Of a stretch of DNA of 64,000 bases, positions 32,013 to 40,396 are shown piece by piece; positions within the stretch are counted from its first letter, which is position 1, and each line of letters starts with the position of its first letter. Location of the stretch: the NCBI RefSeq assembly GCF_002067135.1, contig NZ_CP020105.1:1240001-1304000 (forward strand), in the 5' to 3' direction. The position numbers and the translations under genes are program-made. The notes under the pieces were generated by a model. It had not been told where the DNA came from. It made no database searches and was given only the letters and a program-made list of their open reading frames with translations. The stretch is from Spirosoma rigui. GTDB taxonomy: Bacteria; Bacteroidota; Bacteroidia; Cytophagales; Spirosomataceae.

Positions 32013-33692
32013 ATGCAAGTTTTCAGAAAATGGCAGTATTCACTGCTTGTCCTGTTCGGTTTGACAGCCGCCATCACGGCTTGTAAAAATGACAGCGAGC
32101 CAGATCCTGTGCTTAGTATCACCGGCATCAGCCCGGCATCGGCTCCGGTTAGCAGCACCGTCACGATCTCAGGTACCCAATTTAACGCCACGCCCACCAG
32201 CAATACAGTCACGTTTGGCGGTAACGCGGTAGCGACGATCCTGTCGGCCTCGCCAACCCAACTGGTGGTTACGGTTCCGGCGGGGGCGCAGAACGGTACC
32301 ATCTCGGTGGCGGCAAACGGCCAGACAACCACGAGCACGCAGGCCTTTTCGCTCAGTAACCGGCCGGTCGTAACCATCACGGGCAATATTACGACCAATA
32401 CGACCTGGACATCTGGAAACGTGTATTTACTGCAGGGCTTTGTAAACGTTGATAATGGAGCCACACTGACTATTCAACCCGGTACCATTATCAAAGGAGC
32501 CGGTAAAGAGGCCGACCCCTCGGGCGCGCAAAAAGGAGCAACGCTCATTGTGCGGCCAGGTGCTAAAATTAGCGCCGTAGGTACGGCCGATGCGCCCATT
32601 GTGTTCACCTCCAGTAAAGCGGCCGGCAGTCGCGCCTACGGCGACTGGGGTGGCATTGTCCTTATCGGTAAAGCGCCCATTAACCAGCCTGGCAGTACCT
32701 TGCTGGAAGGTGGTTTGGGGGGTACGACGGGTACGTACAACGAGCCAGCCGACAACTCAGGGGTGATGCAGTACGTCCGGATCGAGTTTGGCGGTATCGC
32801 GTTGCTCGCCGGTAGTGAAATCAACGGTCTGACCATGTATGGTGTAGGCTCGGGCACGACGATTGATCACATCCAGGTGTCGTACTCGGGTGATGATTCG
32901 TACGAATGGTTTGGCGGATCGGTAAACATGAAATACCTCATTGCCTACCGTGGCTTCGATGATGACTGGGATACAGACTTTGGTTACTCGGGTAAAGTGC
33001 AGTACGGGGTATCGCTGCGTGATCCTAACGTAGCTGACCAGTCTGCGTCCAATGGTTTCGAGTCGGATAACTTTAACAATGGTTTCCCGGCTTCGGGTAC
33101 CAATGCCGGGTTGCCGCTGACGGCTCCGGTTTTCGCAAACATGAGCAACTTCGTATTCAGCGGTACGCCGTCGGCTGCGTCGACATCGGGTGGCAGCGGC
33201 CCTTACCAATCGGGTATGCACCTGCGCCGGAACACGTCGATCAGCATTTTCAACTCGGTATTAGCTGGCTATCCTGAAGGGCTGCGGTTAGACTCACCGG
33301 CTGACGTATTGACGGGTAGTACGCTCGACAACGCGACCAGCAATGCCATGCAGTTGCGCGGTATTGTGATTGCCAACACGAACACGCCCGTTCGGGGAGC
33401 TGGTCGGATCACCAATGATCAGGCCACGGCTTTCTTCAACACGGCTGCGTTCAAAAACCAGATCATTGCCACTTCAGACATTGCTACACTGCTCCTGAAC
33501 GGAGATAACTTTAAACTGGACGCGCCAAATTTCCTGCCCCAGGCTAGCTCACCGCTGTTACAGGGCGCTATCTGGGACGGTAAAGGAGCCGACGGATTCT
33601 TCACCAAAGAAACATTCCGTGGCGCTTTTGGCACAACCGACTGGACGAAAGGCTGGGCAAACTTCAACCCCCAGGCTACGCCCTACAACTAA
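32013..33692 (+). CDS. Surface lipoprotein with IPT/TIG domain and repetitive beta region
   Basis: 559 residues. A lipoprotein signal ends in AAITAC (Cys near 24). An IPT/TIG immunoglobulin-like domain follows (about 32-112, ITGISPASAPVSSTVTISGTQF ... LVVTVPAGAQNGTISV). After a linker comes a long region rich in Gly, Asn and Thr (about 120-550) beginning VTITGNITTNTTWTSGNVYLLQGFVNVDNGATLTIQPG. This looks like a right-handed beta-helix. It is co-directional with the TonB receptor and 38 bp behind it, so they are probably an uptake pair in which this protein captures the ligand. No SusD-type TPR fold is present. The function is inferred from context. Confidence 0.8.
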   Translation: MQVFRKWQYSLLVLFGLTAAITACKNDSEPDPVLSITGISPASAPVSSTVTISGTQFNATPTSNTVTFGGNAVATILSASPTQLVVTVPAGAQNGTISVAANGQTTTSTQAFSLSNRPVVTITGNITTNTTWTSGNVYLLQGFVNVDNGATLTIQPGTIIKGAGKEADPSGAQKGATLIVRPGAKISAVGTADAPIVFTSSKAAGSRAYGDWGGIVLIGKAPINQPGSTLLEGGLGGTTGTYNEPADNSGVMQYVRIEFGGIALLAGSEINGLTMYGVGSGTTIDHIQVSYSGDDSYEWFGGSVNMKYLIAYRGFDDDWDTDFGYSGKVQYGVSLRDPNVADQSASNGFESDNFNNGFPASGTNAGLPLTAPVFANMSNFVFSGTPSAASTSGGSGPYQSGMHLRRNTSISIFNSVLAGYPEGLRLDSPADVLTGSTLDNATSNAMQLRGIVIANTNTPVRGAGRITNDQATAFFNTAAFKNQIIATSDIATLLLNGDNFKLDAPNFLPQASSPLLQGAIWDGKGADGFFTKETFRGAFGTTDWTKGWANFNPQATPYN

Positions 33693-33724
33693 GCAGTACA
33701 ATTAATTCATATTGGTGTCGCACG

Positions 33725-33755
33725 AAAAGGCCGGAGCATTGCTCTGGCTTTTTTC
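33725..33755 (+). terminator. Terminator after the TonB receptor/lipoprotein operon
   Basis: Arms AAAAGGCCGGAGC (33725-33737) and GCTCTGGCTTTTT (33741-33753) pair with two mismatches around an ATT loop and run into T residues, about 33 bp after the stop codon. Confidence 0.8.
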
Positions 33756-33870
33756 TTGTTTATCCGGACCGGCGGCATGAACGGGGCTGGCAGCGCGTGT
33801 CAATGCAATGGAAACGAGTAGTAGGTAAGCTACAACGCGCCAGTAGCCGCTACCAAGCGCGGAACCGGTG

Positions 33871-33960
33871 AGTATAAATAATTATACACCAACTTAATAT
33901 GCTATAAGTATTTATACTACTTTCGTTATGCATTAAGTGTAAAAATATATTTCTTAAGTG
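33871..33960 (+). promoter_or_regulatory. AT-rich upstream region of the monooxygenase with repeats
   Basis: AGTATAAAT (33871-33879) and ATTTATACT (33910-33918) are a 9-bp inverted repeat. TTAAGTG occurs twice, at 33933 and 33954, 21 bp (two helical turns) apart. TACTTTCG at 33918-33925 matches the TAnnTTTG -7 box at 7 of 8 positions. The density of repeats in 90 bp suggests an operator region. Confidence 0.45.
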
Positions 33961-33970
33961 CAATGAAAAA

Positions 33971-35275
33971 ATGACTAGTGGTGCCATAAATGATGTATGT
34001 ATCATTGGTGCAGGGTCGTCGGGTATAGCGGCCGCCAAAACGTTTCATCAGGCAGGCATTTCGTTTGACTGTTTCGAGAAAGGGTCGGGCGTGGGCGGCA
34101 ACTGGCGTTATGGCAATGACAATGGTATGTCGTCGGCTTATCGGTCGCTGCACATCAATACCAACCGGAACGTAATGGCATACTCCGACTATCCGATGCC
34201 GGCCCATTACCCCATGTTCCCACACCACAGTCAGATCATTCACTATTTCGACAATTACGTCGATCACTTCGGCTTTCGCGACAAAATCCAGTTCTCAACC
34301 ACCGTCGAGCGGGTACACCGGACCGACAGCGGGGCTTATCAGATTACAACCGATACGGGGATCACCCGTACGTACACGCATCTGGTGGTGGCTAACGGGC
34401 ATCACTGGAACCCCCGGTACCCTGCCCCTGCTTTTCCGGGCGTATTTGCGGGCGAAACTCTACACTCCCATCACTATAAGCTCCCGGAGCAGATCAGGAA
34501 CAAAAAGCTGCTCATTGTGGGCATTGGTAATTCGGCTGTTGATATTGCCTGTGAGGCCGCCCGCCAGTACGGGGATGTTGTCACCATTTCGACCCGCAGC
34601 GGAGCGTATATTATGCCCAACTGGTTGCTGAGTATGCCATTCGATTCGCTGGTTAATCCACTCATCAGCCGGCTGCCTTTGACCGTTCAGCGGGGGTTGC
34701 TGGGGCTCTCACTCTGGCTGGCCCGGGGGCGTCAGGAAGATTATGGCGTGCCAACGCCCAAGCGTCCGCTGCTGACCGAGCATCCAACCATTTCGCAGGA
34801 TCTGTTATACCTGGCCGGGCGGGGTTTAATTAAATTTAAACCGAACATCAGTCGATTTGATGACCGGGATGTGATTTTTGACGATGGTACCCGCGATCGT
34901 TTCGATATGATTGTGTATGCAACAGGGTACAAGGTTTCTTTTCCTTTTTTCGACGACAATTTTTTCAATGTCGAGCAAACGAATGACCTGCAATTATACC
35001 AGCGGGTGGTGCATCCCGATTATCCCGGATTATATTTTTTGGGACTGATTCAGCCATTGGGCGCTATCATGCCACTGGCCGAAAAACAATCAATGTGGCT
35101 GGCAAAACTGATACGTGGCGAGTGCCATTTACCCGAAAAAACACAAATGATTCGATCAATTCAGGCTAGTGCCGCGCAAAATAATCGACGATATACGCCA
35201 TCATTCCGGCACACGATGGAGGTTGATTTCTATCCTTATAGACAAAGTATTGAACGTGAAATGCGCAGGCGCTGA
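33971..35275 (+). CDS. Flavin-containing monooxygenase-like oxidoreductase
   Basis: 434 residues. The N-terminal FAD-binding motif is VCIIGAGSSGIAAAKTFHQAGI, with a second dinucleotide (NADPH) motif LLIVGIGNSAVDIACEAAR (about 178-196). Between them lies FAGETLHSHHY, an exact match to the FxGxxxHxxxY signature of class B flavoprotein monooxygenases; the final Tyr matches the FMO/N-hydroxylase rather than the Baeyer-Villiger (Trp) subtype. VYATGYKVSFPFF is the usual ATG-type motif. It oxygenates a nucleophilic N or S or a hydrophobic substrate in the cytosol. It is monocistronic in an AT-rich island. Confidence 0.92.
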   Translation: MTSGAINDVCIIGAGSSGIAAAKTFHQAGISFDCFEKGSGVGGNWRYGNDNGMSSAYRSLHINTNRNVMAYSDYPMPAHYPMFPHHSQIIHYFDNYVDHFGFRDKIQFSTTVERVHRTDSGAYQITTDTGITRTYTHLVVANGHHWNPRYPAPAFPGVFAGETLHSHHYKLPEQIRNKKLLIVGIGNSAVDIACEAARQYGDVVTISTRSGAYIMPNWLLSMPFDSLVNPLISRLPLTVQRGLLGLSLWLARGRQEDYGVPTPKRPLLTEHPTISQDLLYLAGRGLIKFKPNISRFDDRDVIFDDGTRDRFDMIVYATGYKVSFPFFDDNFFNVEQTNDLQLYQRVVHPDYPGLYFLGLIQPLGAIMPLAEKQSMWLAKLIRGECHLPEKTQMIRSIQASAAQNNRRYTPSFRHTMEVDFYPYRQSIEREMRRR

Positions 35276-35548
35276 GTTGTAAAAAAAACGACCCGTTACT
35301 TACAATCGAAACATGCGTCTAACAGTCAATTAAATCCATGAACTTTTATCTTACAGACGGGCGTTTGACCGTAAACTGCCTTCCAGGCGAAAAAAGTGAC
35401 ATTGGTAAGTTAAAATAATAGCGATTTTGCTTAAACAAGGTCAACTTTTTGGCTGATCGTTAATACCTTACTAATTTAGTCGTTTTAAATGTATACCACC
35501 TTCAGAACCAATACTCACTAGCACACACAACTTTAATTTACCGTAACT

Positions 35549-36043
35549 ATGATTTCGAAGAAAGCAAAATACGCCATCAAAGCCCTCAAGGTTTTGACTG
35601 AGGAATATGGAAAAGGCCCTGTGCTGATTTCTTATATTTCGGCTAAGGAAAATATTCCGAAGAAATTTCTGGAGGCCATTCTGCTGGAACTTCGTAATCA
35701 CGGAATACTACAGAGCCAAAAAGGTAAGGGAGGTGGTTATCTGTTGCGCGTCGATCCGGGCCGCGTAAATTTAGCCCAGGTGCTACGCGTTATTGATGGC
35801 CCTATTGCACCAACTCCCTGTGTATCGTTTAATTTTTACGTCAAGTGTGACGATTGTAATGATGAGATTGCCTGCGCTCTGAAACCAATTATGGAGCGGG
35901 TACGGGATGCAAATCTTGGTGTGTATGAAAATACCACGCTGCTGGCGTTCCAGAACCCGTCGTCGCTCGAGACAAAAGAAATTGCCATCGGCTCGACCGT
36001 TTCTGAATTGATGGATTCGTCGGAGAACCGCATGACGGCGTAG
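35549..36043 (+). CDS. Rrf2-family transcriptional regulator
   Basis: 164 residues, the usual Rrf2 length. The N-terminal winged helix (1-75) has MISKKAKYAIKALKVL, IPKKFLEAILLELRNHGIL and the wing QKGKGGGYLLRV. The C-terminal half contains four Cys in PTPCVSFNFYVKCDDCNDEIAC (about 91-112), a pattern that could hold an Fe-S cluster or act as a thiol sensor as in IscR/CymR relatives. Its target is not evident: the upstream neighbour is the monooxygenase and the downstream gene is convergent. The 273-bp gap before it is AT-rich with no clear promoter box. Confidence 0.92.
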   Translation: MISKKAKYAIKALKVLTEEYGKGPVLISYISAKENIPKKFLEAILLELRNHGILQSQKGKGGGYLLRVDPGRVNLAQVLRVIDGPIAPTPCVSFNFYVKCDDCNDEIACALKPIMERVRDANLGVYENTTLLAFQNPSSLETKEIAIGSTVSELMDSSENRMTA

Positions 36044-36062
36044 GAGAAATTCAACTGGTTAT

Positions 36063-36136
36063 AAAGTCGAAAAGTCATACGTGGCTGACGCGGGTTTTTA
36101 AGCTCCTGCGTCAGCCACGTATGACTTTTCGACTTT
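36063..36136. terminator. Perfect 29-bp inverted repeat between convergent genes
   Basis: The left arm (36063-36091) and right arm (36108-36136) are exact reverse complements over 29 bp, with a 16-nt loop. They carry the core CATACGTGGCTGACGC with A/T-rich ends. The arms sit almost symmetrically, 20 bp from the Rrf2 stop and 21 bp from the DUF4301 stop. It should work as a bidirectional terminator; its perfection and length are unusual. Confidence 0.75.
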
Positions 36137-36157
36137 GTGATGTTCGACGCCTGAAAA

Positions 36158-37675
36158 CTAGTCCTCGGGCTGGTGCTCTTTGCGCAGCAGGTCGTTAACG
36201 GTTTTAACGGGATTGAAAGTTATCAGTGGTACTTCAACAAAGATGGTGTTCCAGTCGGCCATAGCCCCGTTCCAGAGACCGGGTAATTCCTGGGCTTTCA
36301 GATCCTTACCATCCTTCGATTTGGCCGTGATGAAACCCGTCAGGGGATCGCGGAAATCGGGTAGGTTGTACTTGCGGCCGTGGTAGTCTTTAAGGCCGCA
36401 CACCAAATCGACCGGGTTAAAATGCGTTGCTTCATCAAAAATGGCTTTCTGATCGGGATTCGTCAGATCGATCTGGGCCGACTCCACCACCTGCAGCGAA
36501 ACTGAACCGTCCTGGTTCCTGGCCCAGAAAGGACCCCCACCCGGCTCACCAACGTTTTGTACCATACCACACGCCCGAACCGGCCGATTCAGCTTACGAC
36601 GGTAATAATCCAGCTTCTCGGCTTTCGTTAAAGTGTCAAAGCCGTCCGGCGGCAGCGTGAACAGCGTACGGCGCAGCAGGTCGTCGGCTTCGGCCAGGTA
36701 GCCATCGCTCACCCCGGCGTCTCCATCCAGCAAGCCCTGCAGGCGCGCTATTTGCTGTTGCGCATCGAGCAACACAGCAGCCAGCACTTTCTTGTAGGTA
36801 ACGGTCGTTTCCTTGATCGCATCCGGCACAACATTATCGATGTTCTTGATGAACACCAGGTCAGCGTCGATGTCGTTCAGGTTCTCGATCAGGGCTCCGT
36901 GGCCCGCGGGCCGGAACAGCAGCGTGCCGTCTCCATTGCGGAAGGGTTCATTCGCCATATCGACCGAAATCGTGTCGGTCGATTTTTTCTGTTCGGAAAA
37001 CGTTACGTCGAACGTAACGCCGAGCCAGGCTTCGTAATCAGCTTTCTCGTGGTCGATCAGGGCTTCGAACCGGTCGCGGTGTTCGGGCGAGACGGTAAAG
37101 TGGATGCGTACGGTACCATCAGAATTGGCGTAGGCTGCTCCTTCCACCAGGTGTTCCTCAACGGGCGTACGGGGACCGTCCAGGTAACGGTGAAACTTCA
37201 GTAGGCCTTTTGGTAGACTGCCGTAATCAAGGCCTTCATCGGTGAGCAAAAAGCGCAGTACCGTAACCCGGTCATTGGCGGCTACGGCCTCATCGAGGTT
37301 CACCCCTTTGCTGTCCATGACCGCTTTGAGGTCGTCGTAGAACGCGAAATCCGCCATTCGGGCAAAAACTTCGTCAGTACTCTTGTCCGATTTTCCGTCG
37401 AGTGCGGCAAATAGTGATTTAAACATCCGGGTAGCGGCTCCGGATGCAGGTACAAACTTAACCAGGTCGCGTTCATGAGCTGCCGCATCGAACCTGTGGA
37501 TGTAATTACTCAATTGATCGTCGGGAACCCGTACGATACCATCACCAATGGTAGCGGCTTTTATAACATTGAGGTAAGGAAATCCGTGGACGAAGTAATG
37601 CAACTGATGGTCGATCTGTTCGGGCGAAATGCCCTGCGCCAGAATCTGATCCTGATCCTTCTCGGAAAACTGCAT
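36158..37675 (-). CDS. DUF4301 family protein
   Basis: 505 residues, full length for the family. It begins MQFSEKDQDQILAQGISPEQIDHQL and contains the conserved LVKFVPASGAATRMFKSLFAAL (about 62-83), a glycine/arginine loop similar in look to the nucleotide-binding loop of sugar-nucleotide pyrophosphorylases. Other conserved segments are LLFRPAGHGALIENLNDIDADLVFIKNIDNVVP and ACGMVQNVGEPGGGPFW. Those resemble GT-A-type nucleotidyltransferase motifs, but the activity is unknown. It has no signal peptide and is therefore cytoplasmic. The 187-bp gap to the upstream gene suggests its own promoter. Confidence 0.88.
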   Translation of the reverse strand: MQFSEKDQDQILAQGISPEQIDHQLHYFVHGFPYLNVIKAATIGDGIVRVPDDQLSNYIHRFDAAAHERDLVKFVPASGAATRMFKSLFAALDGKSDKSTDEVFARMADFAFYDDLKAVMDSKGVNLDEAVAANDRVTVLRFLLTDEGLDYGSLPKGLLKFHRYLDGPRTPVEEHLVEGAAYANSDGTVRIHFTVSPEHRDRFEALIDHEKADYEAWLGVTFDVTFSEQKKSTDTISVDMANEPFRNGDGTLLFRPAGHGALIENLNDIDADLVFIKNIDNVVPDAIKETTVTYKKVLAAVLLDAQQQIARLQGLLDGDAGVSDGYLAEADDLLRRTLFTLPPDGFDTLTKAEKLDYYRRKLNRPVRACGMVQNVGEPGGGPFWARNQDGSVSLQVVESAQIDLTNPDQKAIFDEATHFNPVDLVCGLKDYHGRKYNLPDFRDPLTGFITAKSKDGKDLKAQELPGLWNGAMADWNTIFVEVPLITFNPVKTVNDLLRKEHQPED

Positions 37676-37862
37676 GGTGAGAATGGGTATATAGCGTTAG
37701 GAATACGACCGGCAAATTGGGGATTTAGCCAACGCAACGCAAATGAAATTATCGTATGATTAACCGAAGACGACGGTCATGTTTACCGAACGTATTTCTG
37801 CTTACCTGGTTTAAGGAAGCTGAAAATCGGGCAACGACCGGGCGCAGCGGGTACTGAGCGGC

Positions 37863-38651
37863 CTAGGACTGATGGATCGTGAATTGATCGGCATCGAGGT
37901 GAGCCGGGAAATGGGCGCGAAATGTGCGCAGGTCTGTAAGGGACAAGGTCTGTTGATGCGTTACCTCCGTATCGGAGTGCCGGAACAACACATCGCCCTT
38001 AAAATCGATCAGGGCCGAGTCACCGGTGTAATTGTGCTGATTGCTGTCGTGTCCGACGCGGTTCACACCCGCAACGTAGCTGAGGTTCTCGATGGCGCGG
38101 GCCTGTAACAAAACATTCCACGCATTACGCCGGGCAGCGGGCCAGTTGGCAACGTAAAGCAGCAGGTCATAGGCATACTCCTGGGCCGGTTCGTTCACAT
38201 TGCGGCTCCAGACCGGAAACCGCAGGTCATAACAAACGAGCGGGCAGATGCGCCAGCCTTTCCATTCCTTAACGATACGCTGGGTACCGGCGGTATACAC
38301 ACCATCTTCGCCCGCCATCCGAAACAGGTGCCGTTTATCGTATACATCGTATACACCATCGGGCTGCATCCAGATAAGCCGGTTATAGAATCCGTTGTTT
38401 TCCCGTACAACGTAGCTACCTGTCACTACCGCACCGGTTTGCGCAGCCATTTGCCGGAGCCACCGGAACGTAGTCAGGTTCATCGGTTCGGCCACCGCCC
38501 GGGCATCCATCGTGAAACCCGTTGTGAACATCTCGGGCAGCACGATCAGGTCGGTTGGCTCGGGCAGGGTAAAAATGCGCTCCTCCAGCATGGCCCGGTT
38601 TGCGACGGGGTCGTGCCAGTACAGGTCGGTCTGGAGGAGGGTAATATTCAT
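37863..38651 (-). CDS. Nitrilase-superfamily amidohydrolase (omega-amidase-like)
   Basis: 262 residues with the Glu-Lys-Cys triad in order: Glu in LIVLPEMFTTGF, Lys in YDKRHLFRMAGE, and Cys in CPLVCYDLRFPVWSRN. The short length and the DLRFPVWSRN segment are typical of the YafV/Nit2 omega-amidase group, which hydrolyses alpha-ketoglutaramate or alpha-ketosuccinamate. It starts 1 bp after the stop of the peptide deformylase gene, so it is co-transcribed and probably translationally coupled. Confidence 0.92.
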   Translation of the reverse strand: MNITLLQTDLYWHDPVANRAMLEERIFTLPEPTDLIVLPEMFTTGFTMDARAVAEPMNLTTFRWLRQMAAQTGAVVTGSYVVRENNGFYNRLIWMQPDGVYDVYDKRHLFRMAGEDGVYTAGTQRIVKEWKGWRICPLVCYDLRFPVWSRNVNEPAQEYAYDLLLYVANWPAARRNAWNVLLQARAIENLSYVAGVNRVGHDSNQHNYTGDSALIDFKGDVLFRHSDTEVTHQQTLSLTDLRTFRAHFPAHLDADQFTIHQS

Positions 38652-38652
38652 C

Positions 38653-39225
38653 CTATTTGGGGAATTTCATCCGATACTCGGCGTCGGTTTTGCCCTTGGT
38701 AATGTCAGCCAGCTTCTTTTTTATCAGTTGGCGACGCAGGGTGGGCAGGTAATCGGTGAAGAGTTTGCCATCCAGATGATCGTATTCATGCTGAATGATC
38801 CGGGCGGCCATTCCTTCGTACTCTTCTTCGTGCTCGACCCAGTCGACATCAAAATACCGGACAACAACGATCTCGGGCCGCATCACCTCACCCCGGATAC
38901 CGGGAATGCTCAGGCAGCCTTCTTCAAAGCCCCAGTCCTCCCCCGCTTCTTCAATGATCTCGGGATTGATAAATACTTTTTTGAATCCGACCAGTTCCTG
39001 ATCGATGTCCTCATCGGCTTCATCTTCGTTGAGGGGCTCCCCGTCAACGACGAACATCCGGATGCTCTGACCGATCTGCGGAGCGGCCAGGCCCACGCCC
39101 GATGCGGCATACATCGTCTCAAACATGTTTTCACTCAACGTTTTCACGTCGATGGTACCAGGTTCAATTTCTTTGGCCCGTTTGCGAAGGACCGGGTCGC
39201 CGTAGGCAATAATTGGGAGAATCAT
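38653..39225 (-). CDS. def: Peptide deformylase
   Basis: 190 residues with the three diagnostic motifs: GVGLAAPQIG (motif I), EGCLSIPG (motif II, metal Cys) and QHEYDHLDG (motif III, HExxH metal ligands and catalytic Glu). It removes the formyl group from nascent N-terminal Met in the cytoplasm and is usually essential. An acidic insert (NEDEADEDIDQEL, about 61-73) lengthens the loop after motif I compared with E. coli Def (169 residues). The gene precedes the amidohydrolase by 1 bp and follows yqgF by 75 bp. Confidence 0.96.
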   Translation of the reverse strand: MILPIIAYGDPVLRKRAKEIEPGTIDVKTLSENMFETMYAASGVGLAAPQIGQSIRMFVVDGEPLNEDEADEDIDQELVGFKKVFINPEIIEEAGEDWGFEEGCLSIPGIRGEVMRPEIVVVRYFDVDWVEHEEEYEGMAARIIQHEYDHLDGKLFTDYLPTLRRQLIKKKLADITKGKTDAEYRMKFPK

Positions 39226-39300
39226 TGGTAATGGTGATGTGTGATGAGGGATGCATTATGAATGAACCGCGAACGGGAAATCGTAACGCATCGACGATCA

Positions 39301-39714
39301 CTATTTTTTACTTTCCATGTACGACTGTAAAATGATAGCGGCACTGACTTTGTCAATGTTGCCTTTCACGCGCCGGTCTTTTTTCGTGCTGCCGTTCGCA
39401 ATCATGGCTTGCAGGGCCATGACGGACGTAAAGCGTTCATCATGCCAATAAACCGGAATATCAGGCAAAGCGTTCTGCAAATGGGTCACGAACTTCCGGA
39501 CACGCGGGGTGTTGTCGGTGTCGTTCCCATCGAGGCCTTTGGGCAAGCCAACGATAAACGCTTCGACCGGTTCCTTCGCTACGTATGCTTTCAGAAACTT
39601 CAGCATCTCCTGCGACGGTACCGTTTCCAGCGCCGTTGCAATCAGCTGAAGGGGGTCGGTTACGGCAACACCCGTGCGTTTTGCGCCATAATCAATTGCT
39701 ACCAGTCTTGCCAT
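39301..39714 (-). CDS. yqgF: Putative pre-16S rRNA nuclease / Holliday junction resolvase YqgF (RuvX)
   Basis: 137 residues with an RNase H-like fold: IDYGAKRTGVAVTDPLQLIA (first catalytic Asp), FIVGLPKGLDGNDTDNTPRVRKF, the VYWHDERFTSVMA motif (acid pair), and the C-terminal DKVSAAIILQSYM. The family matures 16S rRNA ends or resolves junctions. It lies in a run of housekeeping genes on the minus strand upstream of def, a pairing seen in other Bacteroidota by general knowledge. Confidence 0.94.
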   Translation of the reverse strand: MARLVAIDYGAKRTGVAVTDPLQLIATALETVPSQEMLKFLKAYVAKEPVEAFIVGLPKGLDGNDTDNTPRVRKFVTHLQNALPDIPVYWHDERFTSVMALQAMIANGSTKKDRRVKGNIDKVSAAIILQSYMESKK

Positions 39715-39787
39715 ATCGGTACAAAGGTACGGATATCAGCTAACAGCTATTCGTCAGGACCAAACATTCCTGCCCGTTCGTGGTAGA

Positions 39788-40393
39788 TTAGGGTTTGCTC
39801 CGCACTGCCTGCTGCCATCTGGCCACATCCTCTGGCGTATCAAGATCGACGCTCCCCTGCGGGAAAGGAACTTCTGCACAGTCGTCGGGGTACTGACGGA
39901 TTAGCTTACGAGCGCCTACGTCACCGGTGAATGTCAGAAATTCCCGTATATACCGGCGATCGAAGAGAGCGGGGACACCCAGGTGGGCCGGTTCGGCATA
40001 GCGACTTGCTATAATACCCCGACCCGTTGTTTGGCGCGCATTTATAAGTTGCCGGAGTAAATCGGCCGTTACGTAGGGCTGATCGGTCAGTAAAACAAGA
40101 AACGCGTTGATCGACTCATCGGCCAGGGCGTTCAGCCCCACCCGCAGCGAAGCCGCCAGCCCTTCAGTCCAGTTAGGATTGAACGGCGTAAGAAGGGGTA
40201 ATCCCGCCAGTTCCTGTCTTATCAGCTCTTCGTTTGCGCCCAGCACGACCACAACGGGGCCACTGTCCAGTGACAGCGCCAGTTCGGCCATTTGCCGGAC
40301 CAGCGTTGTTCCGTGCTGATGCAGTAATTGTTTGGGTCGACCGCCCAGCCGGCTTGAACTGCCGGCGGCTAACAGTAACGTGGCCAGTTGCAT
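39788..40393 (-). CDS. Molybdenum cofactor nucleotidyltransferase (MocA/MobA-like)
   Basis: 201 residues with a GT-A nucleotidyltransferase fold: LLAAGSSSRLGGRPKQLLHQHGTTL (nucleotide loop), VVVLGAN, LVLLTDQPYVTADLL (metal Asp), IASRYAEPAHLGVPALFDRRY, and VDLDTPEDVARW at the end. The LGVP form and the DQP motif match MocA-type enzymes, which attach CMP to molybdopterin. The gene begins 3 bp after the xdhC stop and the hydroxylase subunits lie upstream, so cofactor supply for that enzyme is likely. MCD rather than MGD is inferred from the family. Confidence 0.88.
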   Translation of the reverse strand: MQLATLLLAAGSSSRLGGRPKQLLHQHGTTLVRQMAELALSLDSGPVVVVLGANEELIRQELAGLPLLTPFNPNWTEGLAASLRVGLNALADESINAFLVLLTDQPYVTADLLRQLINARQTTGRGIIASRYAEPAHLGVPALFDRRYIREFLTFTGDVGARKLIRQYPDDCAEVPFPQGSVDLDTPEDVARWQQAVRSKP

Positions 40394-40396
40394 GGA

